Positions 7,919 to 16,721 of a stretch of 64,000 nucleotides of DNA are shown here, in pieces; the stretch's first letter is position 1; the number at the start of each line of letters is the position of its first letter. The stretch comes from Planctomycetia bacterium. Lineage in GTDB: Bacteria; Planctomycetota; Planctomycetia; Pirellulales; UBA1268. The position numbers were made by a program, and so were the translations under genes. The DNA is taken from positions 1 to 64,000 of the forward strand of contig BJHK01000013.1 in assembly GCA_014192425.1 (NCBI GenBank), given 5' to 3'. The notes below the pieces were generated by a model that saw nothing but the letters and a program-made list of their open reading frames with translations, searched no databases and had not been told where the DNA came from.

Positions 7919-9547
7919 TCAGAAGTCCTTGAAGTTCCGCTCCTCGGCATCGGCGGCCGAGTCGCCGGGCATCGGGATGCGGGGGGGGGCAGTTTGGTGG
8001 ACGGGACGGGCCGCGACGGCGGGTCGCCGGCGCGGGGCGGGGCGTGGCCCGACGCCGGGGCGCTGGGCCGCGGCCGGCGGCCTTGCCCGCGCCGCACCGG
8101 GCTGCTTCTGGGCCGCCGCGGAGACGAGCGACCGCAGCCACTCGACGTGATCCCGCATAGACTGCGCCTGGCTGGTGAGCTCGGCGGCGGCGCTGGCGCC
8201 CTCCGCGGCCCGGGCCGCGTTGTCCTGGGTGACCTTGTCGAGGTCGGCCATGGCGGAGCCGATCTGGCCGATGCCCTGCGCCTGCTCGCGGGCGGCAGTG
8301 GCGATCTCGGCCACCAGCGTGTCGGCCGCCGTGATCGTGGTCGCGATCTCGTCGAGCGAGTCGCCGACGCGGGCGCAGCGCTCGCCGCCGAGGCGGCTGC
8401 TGGCGATCGCGGCCTCGATCTTGGCGGCGGTCTCGCGGGCGGCCGCCGCGCTCCGCTGGGCCAGCGACCGGACCTCGTCGGCCACGACCGCGAAGCCGGC
8501 CCCGGCCGCGCCGGCCCGGGCCGCCTCGACGGCGGCGTTGAGCGCCAGGATGTTGGTCTGGAAGGCGATCTCGTCGATGCCCTTGACGATCTTCGCCACC
8601 TCGGCGCTCGAGTCCTCGATGGCCCGCATGGCGGCGTTCATGTCGACCATCGTGCGGGCGCCGGTCTCGGCCGCGGAGCGGGCCCGCTCCGCCAAATCCT
8701 TGGCCTGGGCGGCGTTGCCCGCCGTGCTGCGGATCATCGCCGACATCTGCTCCAGCGCGGTGCTCGTCTCGGCGACGCTCGAGCCCTGCGCGCCGCAGCC
8801 GGCGGCCACGGTCTGGCTGATCGTGGCCAGTTGCCCCGACGCCGTGGCGGCCTGGCCCGCGTTCTCCCCGAGGGTGGTGGAGATCGTCCGCAGGACGCGC
8901 GTGGTCGAGCGGATCACGACCGTGCCGAGGAGCAGTCCGAGCAGCGACGCCGCGCCGATCATCGCGCCGATGACGAAGCCGCTGGTTCGCACCGAGTTGC
9001 CGGCGGCCGCCAGCGCGCGGTCGGCCAGCCGCACGTTGTGGTCGATGTCGGCCTTGAACAGATCGACAGAGGCCCGGGCGGCTTTCTCCACGTCGCCGCG
9101 CATCTTCGCCAGGGCTGCCCCGTCGTCGCCGGCGGCGACGAGGTCGAGCGTCTGCCGGGCCGCGCCGAGGAACGTGTCGCGGGCGACCCGCGCGGCGCCG
9201 AAGATCCGGCCATCCTCCTCGTCGCTGATGAACTTCAGGTATTCATCGCACAGCGCGGCGCCGTCGGCCGTCGCCCGGTCGAACGTGGCCCGGGCGGCCG
9301 TCGCGCCGGAGTCGTCCGCGGCGGCGGCGGCGAGCAGGGCGGACTGGACGGACGTCAGTGCCGCGGAGTTGCTCTCGATGATCCGGCTGAGCGTGACCAC
9401 GGATGGGAGCGAGTTGCTCGAGATCGTGACCACGTGCCGGTTGATGCCGGCGATCCGCCACAGCGACACGACCCCGAGCAGGACGCCGACGAGCACGAGG
9501 GCGGCGAGGCCGAGGGCGATGCGGCGCGGGATGGTGAGCGTGTTCAT
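7919..9547 (-). CDS. Methyl-accepting chemotaxis protein with C-terminal CheR-docking-like pentapeptide
   Basis: Receptor of about 542 residues from MNTLTIPRR; the longer frame to 9586 overlaps cheW. Two membrane helices bracket a four-helix-bundle-like sensor: [20 protein letters not shown] near residues 11-30 and [20 protein letters not shown] near 190-210. The signalling hairpin [18 protein letters not shown] is intact, followed by [15 protein letters not shown]. After the hairpin comes a proline/alanine/arginine-rich linker of about 60 residues ending in the pentapeptide NFKDF. Receptors that tether CheR end in an aromatic-x-x-aromatic pentapeptide (NWETF in enteric bacteria), so this tail fits that role. 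It starts 10 bp after cheW stops. Confidence 0.92.
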   Translation of the reverse strand: MNTLTIPRRIALGLAALVLVGVLLGVVSLWRIAGINRHVVTISSNSLPSVVTLSRIIESNSAALTSVQSALLAAAAADDSGATAARATFDRATADGAALCDEYLKFISDEEDGRIFGAARVARDTFLGAARQTLDLVAAGDDGAALAKMRGDVEKAARASVDLFKADIDHNVRLADRALAAAGNSVRTSGFVIGAMIGAASLLGLLLGTVVIRSTTRVLRTISTTLGENAGQAATASGQLATISQTVAAGCGAQGSSVAETSTALEQMSAMIRSTAGNAAQAKDLAERARSAAETGARTMVDMNAAMRAIEDSSAEVAKIVKGIDEIAFQTNILALNAAVEAARAGAAGAGFAVVADEVRSLAQRSAAAARETAAKIEAAIASSRLGGERCARVGDSLDEIATTITAADTLVAEIATAAREQAQGIGQIGSAMADLDKVTQDNAARAAEGASAAAELTSQAQSMRDHVEWLRSLVSAAAQKQPGAARARPPAAAQRPGVGPRPAPRRRPAVAARPVHQTAPPRIPMPGDSAADAEERNFKDF

Positions 9548-9557
9548 GGAAGGTTTC

Positions 9558-10052
9558 TCAGGCGGGCTCGCGGTCGGCCCGGGCAAAGGCTTCGAGGTCG
9601 ATCAGCGTGGTGACGCCGCCGTCTCGGCGCGCCATGCCGGTGATGAATCGCGTGTCGACGACGCTGCCGAAGTCGGGAGGGGGCACGAGGTCCTCCGCGG
9701 CATACGCGGCGACCTCCTCGACGCCGTCGACGATCACGCCGTAGGGACGGGTGCCGCCGGCGGCGGCCGCGACCTGCATCACGACGATGCAGGACCGGTC
9801 GTGATCGACCACGTCGGAGAGCCCGAGGCGGATGCGGAGATCGACGACGGGAATCACCCGGCCCCTGAGGTTGATAACGCCGCGCACGTGCGGCGGCATC
9901 GAGGCCACGGGCGTGATCGGACAGAGCCGGATGATCTCGCGCACCGCCAGCACAGGGACGGCGTACGACTCGCGGCCGAGCGTGAACGCGAGGTACTTTC
10001 CCGGCAGGGCGGTCGACGGGGAGGCGGGCAGGGGAGGGGATGGCGCGTCCAT
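9558..10052 (-). CDS. cheW: Chemotaxis coupling protein CheW
   Basis: Protein of 164 residues linking receptors to CheA. It is a single CheW/SH3-like domain: [20 protein letters not shown], then [20 protein letters not shown] with the conserved NLRG, then [10 protein letters not shown], and a later [12 protein letters not shown] with the VD pair. About 18 residues of proline-rich leader precede the domain. It lies 25 bp after the end of cheA and 10 bp before the receptor gene, in keeping with one transcript. Confidence 0.95.
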   Translation of the reverse strand: MDAPSPPLPASPSTALPGKYLAFTLGRESYAVPVLAVREIIRLCPITPVASMPPHVRGVINLRGRVIPVVDLRIRLGLSDVVDHDRSCIVVMQVAAAAGGTRPYGVIVDGVEEVAAYAAEDLVPPPDFGSVVDTRFITGMARRDGGVTTLIDLEAFARADREPA

Positions 10053-10077
10053 GATGGTCGATCGGGTTCTGGGGTTC

Positions 10078-12204
10078 TCAGGCGGCGGAGCCCGCAGCGG
10101 CCGGCCTGAGGCGGACGAGGGCGTTGGTGTCGAGAATCAGGCCGACGCGGCCATCGCCGAGGATGGCGGCGCCGGCGAAGCCGCGGCGGCCGGCGAACGT
10201 CTCGCCGAGGCTCTTGATGACGACTTCTTGCTTGCCCAGCAGGTCGTCGACGAGCAGGCCGCGGCACTCCTGCCCCGCCTCCACGACGACGACGATGCCG
10301 TCGGCCGGCGTGGTCGCACGCGTCGCCACCCCGACATGGGGCCCGAGCCTGAGCAGGGGGACGAGCCGGCCGCGGACGTTCACCAGTTCCCCCCGGCCCT
10401 GCACGGTCGAGACGTCGGCGGGCAGCGGGCGGAGCGACTCGCGGACGGAGAGCGTGGGGACGACGAACCGCTGCTCGCCGACGGCCACGATCAGGCCCTC
10501 GATGATCGCCAGCGTCAGCGGCATGAAGATCGTGAACGTCGTGCCGCCCCCGACCGTGGACTCGATCTCGATCTTGCCGCGGATGCCCTCGATGTTGCGC
10601 CGCACGACGTCCATGCCCACGCCGCGGCCCGAGAGTCCCGTCACCTGCTCGGCCATGGAGAAGCCGGCGGCGAAGATCAGCTCGAGGGTGTCGCGGTCAT
10701 CGAGGACGGCATCGACGCCCAGCAGGCCGCGTTCCACGGCCTTGGCCCGGATTCTCGCGGGGTCGAGGCCGCGGCCGTCGTCGGCGATGCGAACGACCAC
10801 GAATCCCCCCTGGTGAAAGGCCGACAGGCGGATCGTGCCGGCGCGGGGCTTGCCGGCCGCCGCCCGGACCGCCGGCGGCTCGATGCCGTGATCGATCGCA
10901 TTGCGGATCATGTGCACGAGCGGATCGCCGATCTGCTCGATGACGGTGCGGTCAAGCTCGGTCTCCTCGCCGTCGAGCACGAGCTTCACGTCCTTGCCGA
11001 GTTCCGCGGCGGCGTCCCGCACGAGGCGTGTCATCTTCTGAAACGTGCCCCGGATCGGCACCATGCGCAGGGACATCGCGGTCCGCTGCAGGTCGGACGT
11101 GATGCCGCGCAGCCGGCCGAGCGCGCGGGCGAGGTGATCGTCGGTCGGCTCGTCGGCCTGGGTGCCCTGCACGACCATCGACTGGGCGATGACGAGTTCG
11201 CCGACGAGGTCGATGAGGCCGTCGAGTTTGTGCGTGTCGACGCGGATCGATGCCCCGGCAGCGGCCACGGCGGGGACAGGCACGGCGGGGACAGGCACGG
11301 CGGGGACAGGCACGGCGGGGACAGGGCTGTGGGTCGAACCCGGTGGGGAGGCGAGGATCGTGGCAACGGCCGCGAGAATCGCGGGCACGGGCAGGCTCAA
11401 GGAGCGGCCCGCGCCGCTCCCCTCGACCTGCCGTGCCATCTCGGCCACGAACCGGTCGAATGCATCCGCGGCAGCGAGGATGACGTCGATCGCCTCGCGA
11501 TCGAGGATGCGGTCGCCGCGGCGGGCCGCGTCGAGCAGCGACTCGACGTCGTGGGCGAGCCGCTGCACCGCCGCGAGCTTCAGGATCCCGGCGTTGCCCT
11601 TGAACGTGTGGAAGGCCCGAAACACGGTGGCGAGCGTGTCGGGATCGCCGGGATTCGTCTCCAGCACGAGCACGCCCTGCTCGATGCCACGGAGCAGATC
11701 CTGCGCATCCTCGCAGAACAACCGCACGAGCTCGGGGTCGGCCTGAGCCGGGAGCACGGCGACATCCTGGCAGCCGGCGGGATCGGTGCAGTCGAGCCGG
11801 CGCGGTGCCGGCGCCGGTCCGGCCGGCGTGGACGCGGCCGGACCGGGCGCGGCGGCGGCCGGACCGGCGGCGACAGCTGGCGGCACCTCGGGCAGCGGCT
11901 GCCCGCGGTCCCAGGCCGTGACGGCGTCCTCCATCCAGGCATGCCAGCCAGCGAGCCAGTCGACGCATCCAGCGAGGGCGGCGGGCGATCCGGTCATGGC
12001 CGTCGTCGCGCCGTCGCGAGCCTGTGCGATCAGGCTGCGAATCGACTCCGGTGCGCTGTCGCAGGCCGTGAGAAGTTCGGCGAGCAGACCGACGAGCATC
12101 GTCCCTGCCGCACCGCCGCCGGCGGCTGCCGGGTCGAGGAACGCCATCTCCAGACCGACCTGCTGGAGGAGCCGGCGGGCGGTCGCGGTGGATTGGGGGG
12201 CCAT
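10078..12204 (-). CDS. cheA: Chemotaxis histidine kinase CheA
   Basis: Protein of 708 residues. The phosphotransfer (HPt) domain carries H199 in AFHTFKGNAGIL. The dimerisation domain begins near VDTHKLDGLIDLVGELVIAQ. The ATP-binding domain has the N box MIRNAIDHGIE, the G1 box IADDGRGLD and the G2 box GLSGRGVGMDVV. The CheW-like regulatory domain ends the protein (from about VAVGEQRFVVPTLSVRESLR). Before the HPt lie about 150 residues of unassigned, Ala/Pro-rich N-terminus. The linker between HPt and dimerisation domain carries a tandem VPAVP repeat encoded by 15-bp DNA repeats. No separate CheY-binding P2 domain is obvious. AGGA seven bases before the ATG supports the start. First gene of the minus-strand chemotaxis block. 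Confidence 0.95.
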   Translation of the reverse strand: MAPQSTATARRLLQQVGLEMAFLDPAAAGGGAAGTMLVGLLAELLTACDSAPESIRSLIAQARDGATTAMTGSPAALAGCVDWLAGWHAWMEDAVTAWDRGQPLPEVPPAVAAGPAAAAPGPAASTPAGPAPAPRRLDCTDPAGCQDVAVLPAQADPELVRLFCEDAQDLLRGIEQGVLVLETNPGDPDTLATVFRAFHTFKGNAGILKLAAVQRLAHDVESLLDAARRGDRILDREAIDVILAAADAFDRFVAEMARQVEGSGAGRSLSLPVPAILAAVATILASPPGSTHSPVPAVPVPAVPVPAVPVPAVAAAGASIRVDTHKLDGLIDLVGELVIAQSMVVQGTQADEPTDDHLARALGRLRGITSDLQRTAMSLRMVPIRGTFQKMTRLVRDAAAELGKDVKLVLDGEETELDRTVIEQIGDPLVHMIRNAIDHGIEPPAVRAAAGKPRAGTIRLSAFHQGGFVVVRIADDGRGLDPARIRAKAVERGLLGVDAVLDDRDTLELIFAAGFSMAEQVTGLSGRGVGMDVVRRNIEGIRGKIEIESTVGGGTTFTIFMPLTLAIIEGLIVAVGEQRFVVPTLSVRESLRPLPADVSTVQGRGELVNVRGRLVPLLRLGPHVGVATRATTPADGIVVVVEAGQECRGLLVDDLLGKQEVVIKSLGETFAGRRGFAGAAILGDGRVGLILDTNALVRLRPAAAGSAA
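11268..11327. repeat. 15-bp tandem repeat inside cheA
   Basis: About four head-to-tail copies of a 15-bp unit (GGGGACAGGCACGGC on the plus strand) encode the VPAVP repeats of the CheA inter-domain linker. The unit length is a multiple of three, so copy-number change would alter linker length without a frameshift. Confidence 0.8.
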
Positions 12205-12280
12205 GACCCCATCCTAGCTCCGAAATCGCTCTGCTGCGGCCGGTCGAGGGGCGCAAGGAGGCCGATTCCGGGCCGGTTTT

Positions 12281-12302
12281 CGGGGCGGGCCGACCCGCCC
12301 CG
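12281..12302. other. GC-rich hairpin between the divergent cheA and mcp genes
   Basis: Arms CGGGGCGGG (12281-12289) and CCCGCCCCG (12294-12302) pair perfectly around a 4-base loop. It lies in the 138-bp divergent region between cheA (minus) and the second receptor gene (plus), so a regulatory role is more likely than termination. No T-tract follows. Confidence 0.45.
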
Positions 12303-12342
12303 GAACGCGACCTAGACTTGCCGCATCCTGCGGGAGCGGTCC

Positions 12343-13815
12343 ATGAACACGATGCACAAACTGAAACTGATGACCCTCGGGCCGGTGCTGGGGCTCGTGG
12401 CGCTGGCGATCCTGGCCTTCGTCAACCAGGCGGGGCTCAACCGGGCGCACCTCGATCGCTACGAGTCGTACCGGCTGGCCAACGAGCTGCGCCGCAGTTC
12501 CGACGAGCTCACGAGGCTGGCCCGGACCTACGTGGTGACGGCGGACCCGGCCTACGAGCGGCAGTTTTGGCAGGTGCTCGCGGTGCGCAACGGCACCGAG
12601 CCGCGGGCGGACGGCCGCCGCGAGCCACTGCGGACACTCATGGAACGGCAGGGGTTCACGGCCGACGAGTTCGCCTGCCTGAAGCGGGCCGAGGACAACT
12701 CCAACGCGCTGGTCACCACCGAGACGATCGCGATGAACGCCGTCAAGGGGCTGTTCGCCGACGGCCAGGGAGGCTACACGACCCGCGGCGAGCCGGATCG
12801 CGACATGGCCCGCCGGATCATGCACGACGAGAAGTACCACGCCGACAAGGACACGATCATGCGGCCGATCGGCGAGTTCGAGCAGCTGCTCGATCGCCGG
12901 ACGGCGGGCGCCGTGACGACCGCCCGGCGCCGGAGCGACCTCCTCACCGCGCTGGTCGTGGGACTGGCATCCCTGTCGGCGGCGATGATCTGGCTGGCGA
13001 TCCGCAACCATGCCGGCGCCGTGCGGCGGGCCATCGACGAACTGTCGACGACGGCCGCCAACGTCAGCGCCGGTGCATCGCAGGTGGCCTCGGCCAGCCT
13101 GTCCCTTGCCCAGGGCACGGCCGAGCAGCTCGCCGCCGTGGAGGACAGCTCCCGCGCCGCCCGGACCACCAGCGGCATGGCCACCGACAACGCCCGCCGG
13201 GCGCGGGAGGCGAGCGAGCTGGTGGGCCACGAGCAGGAACAGTTCCGCGCGGCCGTCGGCCTGCTGGCCGAGATGGTCGCGGCGATCGGCGAAATCGACT
13301 CCGCGGCCACGCGCATCTCGTCGATCAACAAGGTCATCGACGAGATCGCTTTCCAGACCAACATCCTCGCCCTCAACGCCGCCGTCGAGGCGGCCCGGGC
13401 GGGAGAGGCCGGGGCCGGTTTCGCGGTCGTGGCCGACGAGGTGCGAAGCCTCGCCCAGCGGTCCGGGCAGGCCGCCCGCGAGACGGCGGCCCTGATCGGC
13501 GAGTCGCTGGCCCGGTCGCAGGCGGGCCGCCGCAAGATGACGGAGGTCACGGCGGCGATCGACAGCCTGGCCGAGCGGTCGGCCGCCGTGCGCGTGCTCG
13601 TCGACGAGGTCCATGCCGGCAGCCGCGAGCAAAACCGGGCGATCGATCGGATCGGGACGGCGCTGGAGCAGATCGAGCAGGTCACGCAGCAGGCCGCCTC
13701 GGGCGCGGAGGAGGGCTCGGCCGCGGCCGAGGAACTCTCCGCGCAGGCGGGCAGCCTGCTCGACATCGTCGACGTCCTGCGCCGGATGGTGGGGGGCGGG
13801 GCCACGGCGGCGTGA
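12343..13815 (+). CDS. Methyl-accepting chemotaxis protein
   Basis: Receptor of 490 residues transcribed away from cheA. Helix 1 is [20 protein letters not shown] (about 13-32) and helix 2 [20 protein letters not shown] (about 204-223). The sensor region between them is helical and contains [20 protein letters not shown], a phrase common in planctomycete and proteobacterial four-helix sensors. There is no clear HAMP domain: the signalling helices follow the second membrane helix almost directly. The tip [18 protein letters not shown] is intact. Unlike the other receptor in this cluster it ends soon after the bundle (MVGGGATAA) with no CheR-docking tail. Start ATG at 12343; an upstream plus-strand frame in another phase is a shadow. 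Confidence 0.92.
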   Translation: MNTMHKLKLMTLGPVLGLVALAILAFVNQAGLNRAHLDRYESYRLANELRRSSDELTRLARTYVVTADPAYERQFWQVLAVRNGTEPRADGRREPLRTLMERQGFTADEFACLKRAEDNSNALVTTETIAMNAVKGLFADGQGGYTTRGEPDRDMARRIMHDEKYHADKDTIMRPIGEFEQLLDRRTAGAVTTARRRSDLLTALVVGLASLSAAMIWLAIRNHAGAVRRAIDELSTTAANVSAGASQVASASLSLAQGTAEQLAAVEDSSRAARTTSGMATDNARRAREASELVGHEQEQFRAAVGLLAEMVAAIGEIDSAATRISSINKVIDEIAFQTNILALNAAVEAARAGEAGAGFAVVADEVRSLAQRSGQAARETAALIGESLARSQAGRRKMTEVTAAIDSLAERSAAVRVLVDEVHAGSREQNRAIDRIGTALEQIEQVTQQAASGAEEGSAAAEELSAQAGSLLDIVDVLRRMVGGGATAA

Positions 13816-13854
13816 CGAGTCGCGTGCCGCTCCGGCGACTGGGTGCTGACCGTC

Positions 13855-13886
13855 AGGACAACGGGCTGACAGGACAACGGGCTGAC
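13855..13886. repeat. 16-bp perfect tandem duplication
   Basis: Two adjacent copies of AGGACAACGGGCTGAC (13855-13870 and 13871-13886) lie 39 bp past the receptor stop codon, in the 196-bp gap before the H-NOX-kinase gene. No gene overlaps them. A regulatory role is possible but unsupported. Confidence 0.6.
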
Positions 13887-14011
13887 GGCGGTCCGCGGAC
13901 CTCGGCGAGCGCGGCTATGAAGGCAGCCTGCGGTACGGTATACCCGGAGAGTCGCTGGGGTGGGGTTGGTCTGGTCGCCGTCCCGCCCACGCTCCGCCAC
14001 CATGGTCCACC

Positions 14012-15481
14012 GTGCACGGACTGATTTTCTTCTACATCCGCAAGTTCGCGGAGACGCTGGCCCGGGGCAGCGGGGTGTCGAGCACGTCCCGATCGGGCGT
14101 CACGACGGCCACGACGCGACACCTGCCTTCGGGCGTCTATCCGGACGGGGAGGCGGTGGAACTCATCCAGTCGCTCGCGGACCAGGTCGGCCGGCCGCTG
14201 GCCGAGGTGCTGGAGCGGTTCGGCCGCTTTCTCGCCCCGCACCTCGTCAAGATCGCCGGGCAGAACGTCGAGCCGGACTGGCGCACGCTCGACCTCATCG
14301 AGCACACCGAGTCGATCATCCACGCGATGATTCGCACGACGAATCCCGGTACCGCGCCGCCGGTGCTGGAGGCGATGCGGCCCGCCGCGGACGAACTGCA
14401 GCTCGTGTACGGGTCGCGGCGGCAGTTGTGCGACCTCGCCCGCGGGCTGATGCAGGGCATCGCGGACCACTACCACGAGCGGATCGAGATCGCCGAGCAC
14501 TCGTGCATGCACCGCGGCGACCCATTCTGCTCGTTCGTGGTCCGCCTCGTCGCGCACGACACGCAGGCCGCGGCCGCGACGCTCGCCAAGACGATCGCCT
14601 CCCGACCGGGGGACGCGCCGGCGATGGACGCCAGGGCCGACGACCCGCTGCCGGCGTCGATCGGCGGCTATCCCGTGCTCGGGCTGCTCGGCCAGGGGGG
14701 CATGGGCCGCGTCTACCGGGCCCGCGACGAGCGGCTGCACCGCGACGTGGCGATCAAGGTCATGCACACCTCGAAGGCCCGCGACCCGGATGCCCAGCGC
14801 AGGTTCCTCCGCGAGGGCCGTGGGCTGGCCGCGGTCGAGCATCCCCACGTCATGACGGTCCACCAGGTCGGTGAGCATCAGGGCCTGCCGTACATCGTGA
14901 TGCAGCGGCTCGTCGGCCGGACTCTGAAGCAGGCAATGCAAACAGCCGGCCGACTGCCGCTCGATGAGATTCTCAGAATCGCGAGAGAGACGGCCGACGG
15001 GCTGGCGGCCGCCCACCGGCAGGGAGTCGTGCACCGCGACATCAAGCCCGACAATATCTTCCTCCAGGATCCGGACGGCGGGGTGCGGATCATCGACTTC
15101 GGCCTCGCCCGACCGGATGCGGCCGAGGCGGGCGACGTGACGATCGACGGTGCCGTGGTCGGCACGCCGGCTTACATGTCGCCCGAAGGGGTGGAGGGCG
15201 GTTTGCTCGACGCGCGGAGCGATCTCTTCAGCCTGGGGGTGATCCTCTACGAGTTACTCGCGGACAGGCTTCCCTTCGAGGGGACCTCGCTACTCACGAA
15301 GCTGGCGGCGATTTCCCGCGGACAGCCGACCGACATCCACAGCCTCGTCCCGGACCTGCCGGGGCCGCTGGCGAGCCTCGTGATGCGGCTCATCGCCCAC
15401 GACCGCACCGCCCGCCCGGCCGACGCAGCGACCGTGGCCCACGAATTGGCGGCCATCGAACGCGACCTGAAGGCGGTCTGA
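14012..15481 (+). CDS. Ser/Thr protein kinase with N-terminal H-NOX (haem NO/O2-binding) domain
   Basis: Protein of 489 residues. Residues 1 to about 180 look like an H-NOX domain: it opens MHGLIFFYIRKFAE, has a histidine (H104, SIIHAMI) where the proximal haem ligand is expected, followed by NPGTAPP, and carries the Y-x-S-x-R haem-propionate motif as Y133-G-S135-R-R137. It ends CMHRGDPFCSFVVRL. From about 218 a Hanks-type kinase follows: glycine loop GQGGMGRVY at 227, lysine K249 in AIKVMH, HRDIKPDN at 341 with D343, DFG at 362, and an activation segment ending GTPAYMSPEG. No membrane helix is present, so it should be cytoplasmic. H-NOX proteins usually signal through separate histidine kinases or cyclases; a direct fusion to a Ser/Thr kinase would couple gas or redox sensing to phosphorylation. 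It follows the chemotaxis block on the plus strand. Confidence 0.82.
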   Translation: MHGLIFFYIRKFAETLARGSGVSSTSRSGVTTATTRHLPSGVYPDGEAVELIQSLADQVGRPLAEVLERFGRFLAPHLVKIAGQNVEPDWRTLDLIEHTESIIHAMIRTTNPGTAPPVLEAMRPAADELQLVYGSRRQLCDLARGLMQGIADHYHERIEIAEHSCMHRGDPFCSFVVRLVAHDTQAAAATLAKTIASRPGDAPAMDARADDPLPASIGGYPVLGLLGQGGMGRVYRARDERLHRDVAIKVMHTSKARDPDAQRRFLREGRGLAAVEHPHVMTVHQVGEHQGLPYIVMQRLVGRTLKQAMQTAGRLPLDEILRIARETADGLAAAHRQGVVHRDIKPDNIFLQDPDGGVRIIDFGLARPDAAEAGDVTIDGAVVGTPAYMSPEGVEGGLLDARSDLFSLGVILYELLADRLPFEGTSLLTKLAAISRGQPTDIHSLVPDLPGPLASLVMRLIAHDRTARPADAATVAHELAAIERDLKAV

Positions 15482-15547
15482 GGCGGCATCGTCCGGAATG
15501 GTGGAACGCCCGCTAGCCCTTGCAGGCCGTCTTCAGTGCCGCCCCGA

Positions 15548-15566
15548 CTCCGGCCGGCGGCCGGAG
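15548..15566. terminator. Hairpin between convergent kinase and DUF72 genes
   Basis: CTCCGGCC (15548-15555) and GGCCGGAG (15559-15566) pair around a 3-base loop in the 119-bp gap where two genes converge. A bidirectional terminator is plausible by position, but no T-run is present. Confidence 0.4.
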
Positions 15567-15600
15567 AGCTGCCGGCCAGCGGGCTCTCCGCAGACCGGTC

Positions 15601-16632
15601 TCACGAGCCGACGATCGCCTCGGCCAACCGTATGACCGACCTCGGCGCGGAGCCCTCGGCCTTGTTGTTGATCGTGATGAAGACCCCGCGGCTGCGGGCG
15701 GCGGCCCGGGCGGCGAGCCGGGCGAGCGCCGCGCGGGTCGGCTCGTCCTCCTCGACGAGCCGGTCAAAGGGAAAATAGTCGGCCCGCGCCTCCTCGTAGC
15801 CGCGGCCGGCATGGAGGTTCCAGCGGGCGACGACGGGCCACGGGGAGTCGGCGGCATCGAGCCCGAACGTGGCGGCCTGCTCGGCGACCGGCGGCATGCG
15901 GGCATGGATGGCGAGGCAAGGCACGGCCCCGGCGTCGCGGAGCGCCGCGGCGAGCGCGGCCGTGCAGAGGTGGGGATCGCGCACCTCGACGGCCAGTGGC
16001 GGCCCGCCGGCGCAGCCGCGGCGGGCGAGGGCGGTCATGAAGGCGGCGATCCGCGCGATCGTGCGCGGCAGGTCGGCGAGGAGCCGATGGCCAAGGGGCG
16101 GAAACTGGAACACGAGCGGCCCGCAACGCGTGCCGAGGCCGGCGACAGCGGGCTGGACGAAACTCGTCGCGGCGGCGGCGCCGTCGAGGAACGTGGGGTT
16201 GTCGCCGCCGACCTGTCCGGAACCGTGCACGCGCAGGAACGGATCGGTGAACGCGGCCGGCGCCTTGACCACGAACCGGAAGTCGTCGGGCGCCTGCCCG
16301 GCATAGCGGGCAAATGCGTCCTCGGGCAAGGCCGCGTAGAACGTCCGGTCGAGGCTCACGGTGCGCAGCAGCGGATGCGATGCATAGGCCGGCAGGCCCG
16401 CCTTGGCGAGCGTCGCTTCCGCGTGCGGCTTGCCGGTGCGTGCGGACGGGGCGTAGACGAGGCCCGTCCAGCCGGGAAACGACCAGCTGCTCGTGCCGAG
16501 CCGGATCGCGGCCGGCAGCGCGGCCGCGACGTCCTTGACATGCGGGTTGATCTCCGCGGGTGCGACCGCATGCCGGTCGGCGGCGGAAGGGCCCGGTTCG
16601 TCACCGAACAGGGAAAGTTGACCGCGGGGCAT
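15601..16632 (-). CDS. DUF72 (YecE-family) protein
   Basis: Protein of 343 residues with the TIM-barrel-like DUF72 signatures: RLGTSSWSFPGWTGLVY near the start, then YASHPLLRTVSLDRTFYAAL, FRFVVKAPAAFT, CGPLVFQFPP, LAVEVRDPHL and, at the end, RGVFITINNKAEGSAP. The family has no proven activity; YecE-type proteins are common in bacteria and archaea. The last block usually reads YxYFNNxxxGxA and here has ITINNKAEGSAP, a planctomycete-type variant. It stands alone, converging on the kinase gene, with the ABC permease gene ending 89 bp beyond its start. Confidence 0.88.
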   Translation of the reverse strand: MPRGQLSLFGDEPGPSAADRHAVAPAEINPHVKDVAAALPAAIRLGTSSWSFPGWTGLVYAPSARTGKPHAEATLAKAGLPAYASHPLLRTVSLDRTFYAALPEDAFARYAGQAPDDFRFVVKAPAAFTDPFLRVHGSGQVGGDNPTFLDGAAAATSFVQPAVAGLGTRCGPLVFQFPPLGHRLLADLPRTIARIAAFMTALARRGCAGGPPLAVEVRDPHLCTAALAAALRDAGAVPCLAIHARMPPVAEQAATFGLDAADSPWPVVARWNLHAGRGYEEARADYFPFDRLVEEDEPTRAALARLAARAAARSRGVFITINNKAEGSAPRSVIRLAEAIVGS

Positions 16633-16721
16633 GCACGACCTCGGGCGGCGAACGGGGCAGCGTTCATGCCGCCGTCATGGTAGCCGCCGGAGGGGACCGC
16701 GGCCTCCGTCAGGCCGCCTCG

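Noticed and set aside
9832-12315. Long plus-strand open frame of 827 codons opposite cheA
   Set aside because: It is antisense to a full cheA with intact HPt, kinase and CheW-like motifs, and its translation is His/Asp/Arg-rich without domains. Long antisense frames are expected at this GC content.
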